Shown here in pieces: positions 1 through 8,977 of a DNA stretch of 64,000 nt; the stretch's first letter is position 1; every line of letters starts with the position of its first letter. Source of the stretch: Pseudomonadota bacterium (lineage in GTDB: Bacteria > Pseudomonadota > Gammaproteobacteria > Steroidobacterales > Steroidobacteraceae); NCBI GenBank assembly GCA_023423935.1, contig JAFAEQ010000064.1:29552-93551 (forward strand), in the 5' to 3' direction. Position numbers and translations under genes: made by a program. Below the pieces are notes generated by a model. It saw nothing but the letters and a program-made list of their open reading frames with translations, was not told the DNA's origin and made no database searches.

Positions 1-1256
1 CGCCACCCAAAGGCGATCCGGACGCGCCGCTGCAGGCGCTCATCATCGACTCGTGGTTCGACAACTATGTCGGCGTCGTATCGCTCGTACGCGTGATGAA
101 CGGCTCACTGAAAACCGGCGCGAAGATTCGCGTCTGGTCGACGGGTCGTGCCCATACGGTCGACAAGCTCGGGCGCTTCACGCCGAAGTCGCTCGCCACC
201 GAGTCGCTCGAGACCGGCGAAGTGGGCTTCGTGATCGCCGGTATCAAGGAGATCAATGGTGCGCCGGTCGGTGACACCATCACGTTGGATGCCCGACCCT
301 CATCGGCACCGCTCGCGGGATTCAAACAAGTACAACCTCGCGTGTTCGCCGGGGTATTTCCGGTGAATGCAGAAGACTATGAATCCTTCCGCGACGCGCT
401 CGCGAAGTTGAAGCTCAACGACTCCGCCTTGCATTACGAACCCGAAGTCTCCGGCGCGCTCGGGTTCGGCTTTCGTTGCGGCTTCCTCGGTCTTCTGCAC
501 ATGGATATCGTGCAGGAGCGTTTGGAGCGCGAGTACAACCTCGACCTGATCACCAGTGCGCCGACGGTCGTGTACGAGATCCTGCGTACCGACGGCACTC
601 TGGTCTACGTGGACAATCCGGCGAAGCTGCCGCCCAGCAACGAAATCGAGGATCTGCGCGAGCCGATCATCACCGCGAACATGCTGCTGCCGCCGGAGTA
701 CGTCGGCGCGGTCATGAAGCTGTGTACCGAGAAGCGGGGCAGGCAGATCAAAATGCTCTACGTGGGCAGTCAGGTCTCCATGCAATGGGAGATGCCGCTC
801 GCCGAGGTGGTGCTCGATTTCTTCGATCGGCTCAAATCGGTGAGCCGCGGTTATGCCTCGTTCGATTACGAGTTCAACCGGTTCGAGTCCGCACCGCTGG
901 TGCGTCTGGATGTGCTCATCAATGGCGATCGCGTGGATGCGCTCTCGATCATCGTGCATCGTGACAATGCGTATACGCGCGGTCGCGAGCTCGTCGACAA
1001 GATGCAGGAGCTCATTCCGCGTCAGATGTTCGAAGTCGCCATTCAGGCCGCCATCGGCAGCAACGTGGTTGCACGCGCAACGGTCAAGGCACTGCGCAAG
1101 AATGTGACCGCGAAGTGCTACGGCGGCGATGCGAGCCGCAAGCGTAAGCTCCTCGAAAAGCAAAAAGAGGGTAAGAAGCGCATGAAGCAGGTCGGCACCG
1201 TCGAGATCCCGCAGGAAGCGTTCCTTGCGGTCCTCAAGATCGGCAAGGAAAAGTGA
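1..1256 (+). CDS. lepA: Elongation factor 4 (LepA), 5'-truncated by the window edge
   Basis: Ribosome-associated GTPase that back-translocates or remodels stalled elongating ribosomes. The reading frame is open from base 3, so the N-terminal GTPase motifs lie upstream of the window. What remains is the end of the G domain onward: PPKGDPDAPLQALIIDSWFD, an EF-G-like domain with GFRCGFLGLLHMDIVQERLE, and the LepA-specific C-terminal domain ending in GKKRMKQVGTVEIPQEAF and a lysine-rich tail. These are diagnostic of LepA rather than EF-G. The stop codon sits 6 nt before the lepB ATG, the common lepA-lepB pairing in proteobacteria. Confidence 0.97.
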   Translation, partial: PPKGDPDAPLQALIIDSWFDNYVGVVSLVRVMNGSLKTGAKIRVWSTGRAHTVDKLGRFTPKSLATESLETGEVGFVIAGIKEINGAPVGDTITLDARPSSAPLAGFKQVQPRVFAGVFPVNAEDYESFRDALAKLKLNDSALHYEPEVSGALGFGFRCGFLGLLHMDIVQERLEREYNLDLITSAPTVVYEILRTDGTLVYVDNPAKLPPSNEIEDLREPIITANMLLPPEYVGAVMKLCTEKRGRQIKMLYVGSQVSMQWEMPLAEVVLDFFDRLKSVSRGYASFDYEFNRFESAPLVRLDVLINGDRVDALSIIVHRDNAYTRGRELVDKMQELIPRQMFEVAIQAAIGSNVVARATVKALRKNVTAKCYGGDASRKRKLLEKQKEGKKRMKQVGTVEIPQEAFLAVLKIGKEK

Positions 1257-1261
1257 GCCCC

Positions 1262-2065
1262 ATGATTTTCGATTTCTCGTTCATCCTCACGGTGGCGACG
1301 CTCATCACGGGCGTGATCTGGGCGCTCGACACCTGGCTGTGGAAGCCCCAGCGCGTTCAGGCTGCAGTGGCCGCGGGCGGCACTGCAGAGCAGGCGCGCG
1401 AGCCAGTGGTGGTCGAGTACGCCCGGTCGTTCTTCCCCGTGATCCTGATCGTGCTCTTGATCCGCTCGTTCCTGTTCGAGCCTTTCCGCATCCCGTCCGA
1501 CTCGATGATGCCCACGCTCCTCGACGGCGATTTCATTTTTGTGAACAAGTTCGCCTACGGACTGCGTCTGCCCGTGCTCAATTCCAAGATCGTGAGCGTC
1601 GGCGAACCCAAGCGGGGTGACGTCATCGTGTTCCGGCTGCCGAGCGATCCTTCGGTGAACTACATCAAGCGACTGGTGGGATTACCCGGCGACCACATTT
1701 CGGTGCGCTCGGATCGCCTCTACATCAACGGTCAACTGATGCCGGTGCAATTGAAAGGTCCTTATATGGGTCCTCGGAACACCGATGCACAAGCCGATGC
1801 GATCGAGGCCATCGAGGACCTGGACGGCGTCGAACACCGCGTTTTGTACATTCCCGGGCGTGGACCTGCTGACTACGATGCAGTCGTACCGGCCGGACAT
1901 TACTTCTTCATGGGCGACAATCGCGACAACAGTCAGGACAGCCGGTTCGACCGCGTGGGATTCGTTCCGGAAGGCAATCTGGTCGGCAAGGCGGTGCGGA
2001 TCTGGCTGAACTGGGATCTCCCTGGCGCGCCAATCTGGAATCGCATCGGCGATCCGATCCGCTAA
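1262..2065 (+). CDS. lepB: Signal peptidase I
   Basis: Inner-membrane serine protease that removes signal peptides from Sec and Tat substrates. The N-terminus is hydrophobic (IFDFSFILTVATLITGVIWA), and a second membrane segment follows around residues 55-75. The catalytic Ser box is FRIPSDSMMPTLLDGD, the general-base Lys lies in NYIKRLVGLPGD, and the conserved C-terminal box is FMGDNRDNSQDSR. A GTG at 1253 would overlap the lepA stop but sits only about 3 nt from the AAGGA; the ATG at 1262 is preferred. About 267 residues, a normal length. It probably shares the lepA transcript. Confidence 0.95.
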   Translation: MIFDFSFILTVATLITGVIWALDTWLWKPQRVQAAVAAGGTAEQAREPVVVEYARSFFPVILIVLLIRSFLFEPFRIPSDSMMPTLLDGDFIFVNKFAYGLRLPVLNSKIVSVGEPKRGDVIVFRLPSDPSVNYIKRLVGLPGDHISVRSDRLYINGQLMPVQLKGPYMGPRNTDAQADAIEAIEDLDGVEHRVLYIPGRGPADYDAVVPAGHYFFMGDNRDNSQDSRFDRVGFVPEGNLVGKAVRIWLNWDLPGAPIWNRIGDPIR

Positions 2066-2129
2066 AGCGGTGCCACGCACTTCAAGGCTCCTCGACAATA
2101 GCAACGAACATCTCGGGCAGGAGTATTCG

Positions 2130-2492
2130 ATGTACGCACGTCAACGCGGCGCCACGTTTCTGGGCATGCTCATCATCGTCGCGATCCTGGGTCTGGGCCT
2201 GTATGCCGGCATCAGACTCGTACCCCTGTACTTCGAGTACATGGCCATCGTGAGGGCGATGGATCAGACTGCGAAGGAGGAGGACGGCAGCTCCACCTCG
2301 CCGCAGCAACTGCGTGCTGCGCTCGATCGTCGCTGGACGATCGAGGACATCAAGAGCATCGAACCCAAAGAGATCGAGATCAAGAAGATCGCGAATGGCT
2401 TTGCGATGCGGGCGTACTATCGGGCCGAAGCGCCGTTCATCGCGAACGTGTCGCTGGTCGTGGACTTCGACAAGACCGTCAATGTCCAGTAG
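2130..2492 (+). CDS. DUF4845 family small membrane protein
   Basis: About 120 residues with one N-terminal membrane segment (ATFLGMLIIVAILGLGLYAG), then a soluble domain rich in acidic and lysine residues. The frame is open upstream to 2070, but the ATG at 2130 has a good ribosome-binding site (GGCAGGAG) and gives the expected start MYARQRG. Genes of this family are typically found between lepB and rnc in gammaproteobacteria, as here. No biochemical role is established. The N-terminus resembles a prepilin-like or single-pass anchor, but no prepilin cleavage motif with Glu5 is present. Confidence 0.8.
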   Translation: MYARQRGATFLGMLIIVAILGLGLYAGIRLVPLYFEYMAIVRAMDQTAKEEDGSSTSPQQLRAALDRRWTIEDIKSIEPKEIEIKKIANGFAMRAYYRAEAPFIANVSLVVDFDKTVNVQ

Positions 2493-2549
2493 CTCATCGT
2501 TGAAGCGTTCCGTCGATCGCCGCGCACTCTCACGCGGCTGGACTCTGCC

Positions 2550-3284
2550 TTGAAAAGCGCCGCTGCATGGCTGCGCGATGCGCTTGGTTACGAATGCCGC
2601 GATCCAGCATTGCTCGAAGCCGCGCTGACGCATCGCAGCGCAGGTGGCTCGCATAACGAGCGGCTCGAGTTCCTGGGCGATGCGGTCCTCAACTGCGTCG
2701 TGGCGCGTCTGGTGTTCCGCGAGTTCGCGAGCGCCAACGAGGGCGATCTCTCGCGCTTCCGCGCCAGTCTGGTCAGTGGCGAAGCACTGGCCGTAATCGC
2801 CGCCGAAATCGATCTCGGACACCATGTGCGCCTGGGATCGGGCGAGTTGAAATCGGGCGGCTTCCGCCGCAAATCGATCCTCGCCGACGCGCTCGAAGCC
2901 TTGTTCGGTGCGATCTATCTCGATGGCGGTTTCGATGCGGCGGCCGAGGTGATCGAACGCCTCTTCATGGCACGCCTGGATCGCCTGCCCAGTGCCGCCG
3001 AACTGAAAGATCCCAAGACCCGCCTGCAGGAACTCGTGCAGGCGAAAGCCCTGCCGCTGCCGGTGTACACGGTAGAAGCGGTGAGCGGCGAGGCGCATAG
3101 TCAGACCTTCCAGGTCGTCTGTGCGGTCGAATCACTGGGCCTGAGAGCGACAGGAATCGGTCCCAGCCGCCGACGCGCCGAGCAGGCCGCGGCCAATGAA
3201 ATCCTGATGCGACTTTCGGCCCCTGCGCCGCGTTCTGCTCCAGAGCCGAACGGGTCGGATCCTTCCAGCACTTCCGGATCATGA
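2550..3284 (+). CDS. rnc: Ribonuclease III
   Basis: Double-stranded-RNA endonuclease for rRNA and mRNA processing. The N-terminal catalytic domain carries the family signature ERLEFLGDAVL and the second metal-binding region DALEALFGAIYLDGG. The C-terminal dsRNA-binding domain (about residues 150-225) includes DPKTRLQELVQ and RAEQAAANEIL. The TTG at 2550 is the only start that keeps the N-terminal helix; there is no nearby in-frame ATG. The tail past residue 225 is a short Pro/Ser-rich extension. The stop overlaps the era ATG by 4 nt (ATGA), suggesting translational coupling, as in the rnc-era operons of many bacteria. Confidence 0.96.
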   Translation: MKSAAAWLRDALGYECRDPALLEAALTHRSAGGSHNERLEFLGDAVLNCVVARLVFREFASANEGDLSRFRASLVSGEALAVIAAEIDLGHHVRLGSGELKSGGFRRKSILADALEALFGAIYLDGGFDAAAEVIERLFMARLDRLPSAAELKDPKTRLQELVQAKALPLPVYTVEAVSGEAHSQTFQVVCAVESLGLRATGIGPSRRRAEQAAANEILMRLSAPAPRSAPEPNGSDPSSTSGS

Positions 3285-4219
3285 ACGAGCAAGAACCTAC
3301 TGACACCAGCGCTTCTGCAGAGGCAATCCCGCCGGATTTTCGCTGCGGATTCGTCGCCATCGTCGGGCGGCCCAATGTGGGCAAGTCGACGCTGCTCAAC
3401 GCGCTCCTCGAGCGCAAGGTGAGCATCGTCAGCCCCAAGCCGCAGACGACGCGCCATCGCATCCTGGGCATTCGCAGCGACGCAGCGAGCCAGATCATTT
3501 TCGTCGACACGCCCGGCCTGCATTCGGGCAGCACACGCGCGATGAATCGGCACATGAATCGCGCCGCGTTGATGTCGCTGCACGATGCCGATGTGAATCT
3601 TTTCATGATCGAGGCCATGCGCTGGATCGACGAAGATCAACGCATTCTCGATCAGCTCGTCGAACGCGGACGGCCGATTCTGCTCGGCGTGAACAAGGTG
3701 GATCGCGTGACGCCGCGGGAGCGTCTGCTGCCGTACATCGAGGAACTCAGCCGCAGGGCTCACTTCGCCGAAGTCATTCCGTTGTCGGGACTGAAGGGCA
3801 GCAACGTACAGGTCTTGCCAGGCCTCATCGCAAAGTATCTGCCCGTGTCCCCGCCGCATTTCCCGCTCGACCAGGTGACCGACCGCAGCCCGGAATTCCA
3901 GGCGTCCGAGATCGTGCGCGAGAAGCTCACCCTGCGCTTGCATCAGGAGCTGCCGTACGGACTCACCGTGCAGATCGAACGCTTCGTTCGCGAGGACGGA
4001 CGGCTGCTCGTGAACGCGGTGATCTGGGTCGAGCGCGCAGGTCAGAAAGCCATCGTGATCGGGCAGGGCGGCGAGCAGCTCAAGGAAGTCGGTCGCGCAG
4101 CGCGACTCGAGATGGTCGAGCTGTTCGGCATGCCGGTGCATCTCGAGCTGTGGGTCAAAGTGAAAGAGAACTGGTCGGACAGCGAAGCGGCGCTGCGGCA
4201 GTTGGGGTATGAGTCTTAA
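3281..4219 (+). CDS. era: GTPase Era
   Basis: Ras-like GTPase with a KH domain that binds the 3' end of 16S rRNA and assists 30S assembly. G1 is GRPNVGKS, G3 is DTPGLH, G4 is NKVD, and the effector region is PQTTRHRILGI. The C-terminal KH domain contains VIGQGGEQLKEVG. The 312-residue length is normal, with a short acidic extension of about 20 residues before the G domain. It overlaps rnc by 4 nt and is followed by a large inverted repeat before recO. Confidence 0.97.
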   Translation: MNEQEPTDTSASAEAIPPDFRCGFVAIVGRPNVGKSTLLNALLERKVSIVSPKPQTTRHRILGIRSDAASQIIFVDTPGLHSGSTRAMNRHMNRAALMSLHDADVNLFMIEAMRWIDEDQRILDQLVERGRPILLGVNKVDRVTPRERLLPYIEELSRRAHFAEVIPLSGLKGSNVQVLPGLIAKYLPVSPPHFPLDQVTDRSPEFQASEIVREKLTLRLHQELPYGLTVQIERFVREDGRLLVNAVIWVERAGQKAIVIGQGGEQLKEVGRAARLEMVELFGMPVHLELWVKVKENWSDSEAALRQLGYES

Positions 4220-4233
4220 GAACCGGTGATGGA

Positions 4234-4331
4234 AGTGATGACGGTGATGAAGGTGATGACGGCCAGAAATCTTCGTCGCGGTCTCCGACTCTGACCGCCA
4301 TCACCGTCATCACCTCATCACCGTCATCACT
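4234..4331. repeat. Long inverted repeat between era and recO
   Basis: The left arm (4234-4262) and right arm (4304-4331) are reverse complements over about 28 nt with a single-base bulge. Each arm is itself made of near-repeats of the 9-mer GTGATGACG. The loop is 41 nt. The right arm ends 11 nt before the recO ATG. The structure could attenuate era-recO readthrough or sequester the recO start, but no U-tract follows the stem, so it is not a standard intrinsic terminator. A shorter copy lies just upstream of pdxJ. Confidence 0.8.
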
Positions 4332-4342
4332 GCATCAGCCCC

Positions 4343-5065
4343 ATGTCCCGCCGCGTCCAGTTGCAACCCGCCTATGTGCTGCATCATCGGCCGTATCGCG
4401 ATACCAGCCGCATCCTGGAGCTCTTCACGCGCGATCATGGGCGGGTCACGGTGTTTGCGCGCGGCGCGCGAGGCAGCAGCGGTAAAAGCGCGGCGCTGAC
4501 CTCGATTCTGCAGCCCTTCAATCGATTGCTCGTGTCATGGACCGCCGGCGCCGAGGCTGGCACGGTGAATGGAGCCGAGTTCGACGGTGCCTACTCGATC
4601 CTGCCCCCGGATCGATTGGTCAGCGCCTGCTACTTGAACGAGCTTCTGATGAGTCTGTTCGCGCGGCACGACACTCACACGGATGTGTTCGAGCTTTATG
4701 GCGAGACGCTCGGGCTGCTGAAATCCACGGCCGAGCCTCTGCCGCTGCTGCGTGTGTTCGAGAAGCGTCTGCTCGAAGCGCTGGGATACGGTTTGTCGTT
4801 GAGTCATGACGCTGCCGGAGCGCCGCTCGAGCCGGATTGCGCGTATCACTATCGACTCGAGCAGGGTGCCGTGCGCGCTCACGATGTCGCCGAAGGTCCG
4901 CTGATCTTTGCGGGAAGCTCGTTGCTTGCCCTGCATCGTGAGGATTTGCAGCACCCGGGAAGCTGCGCCGAGGCCAGGCGTCTGTTGCGGGCTGCGCTGG
5001 ATCGTGTGCTGGAAGGGCGTGAGCTGAAAAGCCGTCAGGTGATGCTCGCGCTCAGACGGAAATAA
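4343..5065 (+). CDS. recO: DNA repair protein RecO
   Basis: RecF-pathway mediator that anneals single strands and loads RecA with RecR. The N-terminal OB fold begins QPAYVLHHRPYRDTSRILEL and continues GRVTVFARGARG. The helical C-terminal part has the typical YLNELLMSLFARHD and LRVFEKRLLEALGYG segments. The zinc-finger cysteines found in many RecO proteins are not evident here, as in other gammaproteobacterial homologues. 240 residues, full length. Its position between era and pdxJ is the usual one. Confidence 0.94.
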   Translation: MSRRVQLQPAYVLHHRPYRDTSRILELFTRDHGRVTVFARGARGSSGKSAALTSILQPFNRLLVSWTAGAEAGTVNGAEFDGAYSILPPDRLVSACYLNELLMSLFARHDTHTDVFELYGETLGLLKSTAEPLPLLRVFEKRLLEALGYGLSLSHDAAGAPLEPDCAYHYRLEQGAVRAHDVAEGPLIFAGSSLLALHREDLQHPGSCAEARRLLRAALDRVLEGRELKSRQVMLALRRK

Positions 5066-5142
5066 GCGGTATCGACGGCGCGTCGAGCCGTGTTCCTGAT
5101 CGCGCAATCGTATTACTCTTCGCAGCTATCACCGATCTCACT

Positions 5143-5160
5143 TTCATCACCGTCATCACG
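5143..5160 (+). repeat. Third copy of the TCATCACCGTCATCAC element, upstream of pdxJ
   Basis: The 16-mer TCATCACCGTCATCAC at 5144-5159 is identical to part of the right arm of the inverted repeat between era and recO. It lies just before the pdxJ ATG at 5169, in the position of the ribosome-binding site, and no good Shine-Dalgarno sequence is otherwise visible. The upstream bases (CTATCACCGATCTCAC) look like a decayed additional copy. Confidence 0.6.
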
Positions 5161-5168
5161 TCATTGCC

Positions 5169-5897
5169 ATGTCCATCCATCTCGGCGTCAACGTCGATCA
5201 TGTAGCGACCTTGCGTCAGGCGCGCGGTACCGTCTATCCGGACCCGTTGCTGGCCGCGTTGCTGTCCGAGCAGTCGGGCGCAGATAGCATCACCCTGCAT
5301 CTGCGTGAGGACCGTCGGCATATCCAGGATCGCGATGTACGTCTGTGCCAGCAGGCCCTGCAGACGCGAGTGAATCTCGAGATGGCGGCGACGGAAGAAA
5401 TGGTCGCGATCGCGCGTGAAGTGCGGCCCGCGGATTGCTGTCTGGTGCCCGAACGCCGTGCCGAGATCACGACCGAAGGTGGGCTCGATGTGGTCGGTCA
5501 GGAGGCGCAGCTGAATGAGATGACGGCGCGTCTGAAGCAGTCGGGTATCCGCGTGTCGCTCTTCATCGATCCCGATCATGCGCAGCTCGACGCAGCAGTC
5601 CGCGTAGGCGCGCCGGTCGTGGAGTTGCATACGGGTGCTTATGCTGAAGCAGTCGGCGATGCGCAGGCGCGTGAGTTGAAGCGGGTGCAGGAAGCAGCTC
5701 GCTATGCCGCGCGTCTCGGGCTCACGGTTCATGCGGGTCACGGACTGAACTATCACAACGTCGAACCGATCGCGGCGATTCCGGAGATCGTGGAGCTCAA
5801 CATCGGCCACGCCATCGTCGCGCGCGCCGTGATCGACGGCATTCGTGTGGCGGTCTCCGAGATGAAGCGGCTGATGCTGGAGGCGCGCGCACGATGA
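5169..5897 (+). CDS. pdxJ: Pyridoxine 5'-phosphate synthase
   Basis: TIM-barrel enzyme that condenses 1-deoxy-D-xylulose 5-phosphate with 3-amino-2-oxopropyl phosphate in the DXP-dependent vitamin B6 pathway. Diagnostic segments are LGVNVDHVATLRQARGT, DSITLHLREDRRHIQDRDV, VHAGHGLNYHNV and ELNIGHAIVARAV. 242 residues, the expected length. The stop overlaps the acpS start by 4 nt, the classic pdxJ-acpS pair. Confidence 0.97.
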   Translation: MSIHLGVNVDHVATLRQARGTVYPDPLLAALLSEQSGADSITLHLREDRRHIQDRDVRLCQQALQTRVNLEMAATEEMVAIAREVRPADCCLVPERRAEITTEGGLDVVGQEAQLNEMTARLKQSGIRVSLFIDPDHAQLDAAVRVGAPVVELHTGAYAEAVGDAQARELKRVQEAARYAARLGLTVHAGHGLNYHNVEPIAAIPEIVELNIGHAIVARAVIDGIRVAVSEMKRLMLEARAR

Positions 5898-6274
5898 TCT
5901 ACGGCATCGGGACCGATGTCGTGCAGCTCGAGCGCATTCAAAAGATTCATGCGCGGCATGGCGAGCGTTTCGTCGAGCATCTGCTGATGCCGCAGGAAGC
6001 TGAATCGTTTCGCGAACAGACGCGGCCTGCACGCTTTCTCGCGATGCGTTTCGCGGCGAAGGAGGCCATCGTCAAGGCGATGGGCACGGGCTTCGCACAA
6101 GGCATGTGGATTCGCGATTGCGGTATCGCTGCCAACGATCTCGGCAAGCCCGAGATCATCTGGTCCGAACGCGGGCTCGAGCGCTGCAGGCAGCTCGGCA
6201 TCGGCGAGGGTCATGTCACGCTGACGGACGAAGCAGGGCTCGTCGTCGCAGTCGCCATTCTCATGCGCAAATAG
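5894..6274 (+). CDS. acpS: Holo-[acyl-carrier-protein] synthase
   Basis: Transfers the 4'-phosphopantetheine arm of CoA to apo-ACP. The magnesium and CoA-binding motifs are IYGIGTDVVQLERI near the N-terminus and RFAAKEAIVKAMGTG in the middle. 126 residues, normal for the trimeric AcpS type. It overlaps pdxJ by 4 nt and is followed 16 nt later by the exonuclease gene. Confidence 0.96.
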   Translation: MIYGIGTDVVQLERIQKIHARHGERFVEHLLMPQEAESFREQTRPARFLAMRFAAKEAIVKAMGTGFAQGMWIRDCGIAANDLGKPEIIWSERGLERCRQLGIGEGHVTLTDEAGLVVAVAILMRK

Positions 6275-6290
6275 GATTCAACAGGCTCTC

Positions 6291-7070
6291 ATGGCCATTT
6301 TCGCTTTCGATATCGAAACCATCCCCGACGTGGAGCTCGGACGCCGCATTTACGATCTGCACGGCCTGAGCGACAAGGAAGTCGGCTATGTCATGCAAGC
6401 CAAGCGTCGCGAGGCGACGGGCAGCGACTTTCTGTCCTACGAGCAGCATCGTGTCATCGCGATCTCGGTGGCACTGCGCGCCGGCGACACCTTCAAGGTC
6501 TGGTCGCTCGGCGAGCCGGATGCACCCGAGGCGGAGATCATTCAGCGCTTCTTCGACGGCATCGAAAAATACACGCCCGATCTCGTCTCATGGAACGGCG
6601 GCGGCTTCGATCTGCCGGTGCTGCATTACCGTGCGATGCGTCACGGCATCCAGGCGCCGCGGTATTGGGAAACCGGCAACGAGGATCAGTCCTTCCGGTT
6701 CAACAATTATCTGAACCGCTATCACATGCGGCACATGGATCTGATGGACGTTCTGTCGAGCTATCAATCGCGTGCGCGTGTGAGTCTGCAGGCGGCGGCG
6801 ATGCTGCTGGGCTTGCCGGGCAAGCTGGGCATGAGCGGCGACAAGGTGTGGGATGCGTATCTGGCGGGCGAGGTGAATCTCATCCGCGACTATTGCGAGA
6901 CGGATGTGCTGAACACGTTTCTCATCTATCTGCGCTTCGAGCTCATGCGCGGAGTGTTGTCGCGCGAGGAACTCGTCCGCGAGTGCGACCGCGTACGGTT
7001 TGCGCTGCGTGCATACGGGAAACCTCACTTCGATGAGTTCCTCGCAGCCTGGCAGGAGATTCAGGTTTGA
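6291..7070 (+). CDS. Predicted 3'-5' exonuclease of the PolB-exonuclease-like family
   Basis: 259 residues with a DEDD exonuclease core: FDIETIPD supplies Asp and Glu near the N-terminus, SWNGGGFDLPVL supplies the second Asp, and YCETDVLNTFLIYLR supplies the last Asp in the YxxxD style. This matches the family of stand-alone proofreading-like exonucleases (DNA_pol_B_exo2). The substrate is not known. The rlmD start overlaps its stop by 4 nt, so the two genes are probably co-translated. Confidence 0.85.
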   Translation: MAIFAFDIETIPDVELGRRIYDLHGLSDKEVGYVMQAKRREATGSDFLSYEQHRVIAISVALRAGDTFKVWSLGEPDAPEAEIIQRFFDGIEKYTPDLVSWNGGGFDLPVLHYRAMRHGIQAPRYWETGNEDQSFRFNNYLNRYHMRHMDLMDVLSSYQSRARVSLQAAAMLLGLPGKLGMSGDKVWDAYLAGEVNLIRDYCETDVLNTFLIYLRFELMRGVLSREELVRECDRVRFALRAYGKPHFDEFLAAWQEIQV

Positions 7071-8398
7071 ACGCGCGCATGCGGGGGCGGCCCCAACTCG
7101 AACCCCAGGTATCGACGATCGAGGATCTGTCGCACGAAGGACGCGGCGTCACCCACTACGCAGGCAAGGTCGTATTCGTCGAGGATGCGCTGCCGGGCGA
7201 GCAGGTCGAATGGCAGCAGACCAAGCGCGGTCCGAACTTCGACGAGGCACGGCTGACCCGGATCATCCAGACATCGCCGGATCGTGCCGAACCCAGGTGC
7301 ATTCACTACGGGATCTGCGGGGGCTGTGCGCTTCAGCATCTCGCCCCGGAAAAGCAGCTCGAATTCAAGCAGCAGCAGCTGCTCGAATCCTTTACGCGTA
7401 TCGGCAAGGTCACGCCGGGTGCGGTGCTCGAGCCGCTGCACGGGAATGCGTGGAACTATCGTCGTCGTGCACGACTCGGCGCGCGATGGGTCCCGAAAAA
7501 GGAGCGGGTGATCGTCGGTTTCAAGGAGCGGGCGACCAGCTACATCGCGGATCTCGCGCGGTGCGAGATTCTTCGCGAGCCCATCGCAGGTATGGTCCCG
7601 GAGCTGTCCGCGTTGCTCACAGGCATGAGCATCCGCAATCGCATTCCTCAGATCGAAGTGTCGGTGGCCGATGAAGCGGTTGCACTCGTCATTCGTGTGC
7701 TCGAGCCGCTGAACGAAAATGATCTCGCTTTGATGCGCGCCTTCGAGGAGCGGCATGGCGTGCAGATCTATCTCCAGCCGGGTGGCTACGACACTGTCGC
7801 GCCTCTGAGCGGAGAAGCCCGTCCGCTCACATATCGGCTGCCGAACTTCGACGTCAGGCTGCAGTTCCTGCCGACCGATTTCATTCAGGTGAACGGCGAG
7901 CTGAACGAACGAATGATCGATCGGGTCATTGAGCTCATGCAGCCGGCGGATAACGAGGATGTGCTCGATCTGTTCTGCGGGCTGGGTAATTTCTCATTGC
8001 CGCTCGCGCGACGCGCCCGAAGCGTGGTCGGTGTGGAAGGAGAGTCGGGTCTGGTGGCCCGCGCCCGTCAGAACGCGCAGCGCAATGGGCTTACGAACGC
8101 GCAGTTCTTCACGTCCAACCTTGCGATGCCCAATCTGGCTTCGGATCAGTGGGCGAAGCGCCGCTATCACAAGGTGCTGCTGGATCCGGCGCGTGCCGGT
8201 GCGCAGGAAGCGTTGTCGGTGGTGGCCGCGACCGGTGCCGAGCGCGTCGTGTATGTCTCGTGTCATCCCGGCACGCTGGCGCGGGATGCAGGCATTCTGG
8301 TTCATGAGCATGGCTTCACGTTGCAGGCGGCAGGCGTCATGGACATGTTCCCGCACACTGCGCATGTCGAGTCGGTCGCCGTGTTCGAGAAGCGTTGA
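7067..8398 (+). CDS. rlmD: 23S rRNA (uracil(1939)-C5)-methyltransferase RlmD
   Basis: SAM-dependent tRNA/rRNA m5U methyltransferase family. An N-terminal TRAM domain (about residues 5-65) is followed by an iron-sulfur cluster region with the cysteines of CIHYGICGGCALQHL. The SAM-binding motif is DLFCGLGNFSLPLA, and the catalytic cysteine lies in VYVSCHPGTLARD. 443 residues, matching RlmD. The start is either the TTG at 7067, overlapping the exonuclease stop, or the ATG at 7079. Confidence 0.94.
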   Translation: MNARMRGRPQLEPQVSTIEDLSHEGRGVTHYAGKVVFVEDALPGEQVEWQQTKRGPNFDEARLTRIIQTSPDRAEPRCIHYGICGGCALQHLAPEKQLEFKQQQLLESFTRIGKVTPGAVLEPLHGNAWNYRRRARLGARWVPKKERVIVGFKERATSYIADLARCEILREPIAGMVPELSALLTGMSIRNRIPQIEVSVADEAVALVIRVLEPLNENDLALMRAFEERHGVQIYLQPGGYDTVAPLSGEARPLTYRLPNFDVRLQFLPTDFIQVNGELNERMIDRVIELMQPADNEDVLDLFCGLGNFSLPLARRARSVVGVEGESGLVARARQNAQRNGLTNAQFFTSNLAMPNLASDQWAKRRYHKVLLDPARAGAQEALSVVAATGAERVVYVSCHPGTLARDAGILVHEHGFTLQAAGVMDMFPHTAHVESVAVFEKR

Positions 8399-8401
8399 CG
8401 C

Positions 8402-8872
8402 ATGGCCCTCGAGATCGAACGAAAGTTTCTCGTGCGCTCCGACGCATGGCGAGGCGAGGTCGTCACGCGCGAACTGCTGCGGCAGGGGTATCTGAACTCC
8501 GGCGCGCAGTGTTCCATTCGGGCTCGCATCGCGGGTGAGCACGCCTGGCTCAATCTGAAAGCTCGCAAGTCCGGCATGACGCGGCTCGAGTTCGAGTATC
8601 CGATTCCGGTCGCCGATGCGAATCAGATTCTCGATGAGCTGGCACAAGGACCCATTCTCGAAAAGTACCGGCACAAAATTCCCGCCGGTGAGTTGGTATG
8701 GGAAGTCGATGAGTTTCTGGGCGCAAACGCTGGTCTGATTGTGGCCGAGATCGAGCTGCCGAGCGAAGACACTGAATTCGAGCGTCCCGCCTGGCTGGGC
8801 GAGGAAGTCACCGAAGACGAGCGGTACTACAACTTCAATCTGGCGCGACATCCCTACACACAATGGAAGTGA
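8402..8872 (+). CDS. CYTH domain protein (triphosphate tunnel metalloenzyme)
   Basis: 156 residues beginning MALEIERKFLV, the ExExK signature of CYTH enzymes, followed by basic residues of the tunnel (RQGYLNS, SIRARIAGEHAWLNLKAR) and the C-terminal acidic strands EVDEF and VAEIELPSE. Small single-domain bacterial members of this kind hydrolyse inorganic triphosphate. An adenylate cyclase or thiamine triphosphatase role cannot be excluded. It begins 3 nt after rlmD and probably shares its transcript. Confidence 0.85.
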   Translation: MALEIERKFLVRSDAWRGEVVTRELLRQGYLNSGAQCSIRARIAGEHAWLNLKARKSGMTRLEFEYPIPVADANQILDELAQGPILEKYRHKIPAGELVWEVDEFLGANAGLIVAEIELPSEDTEFERPAWLGEEVTEDERYYNFNLARHPYTQWK

Positions 8873-8977
8873 CGAGGTCGGAATGCGAAGCGGCAGCACT
8901 ACTAACAACGCGCATCCTCTCTATCCCACGCATGCCGCCCGTCCCACGCACTACACGCTAACCTCGGGAGATCCTCC

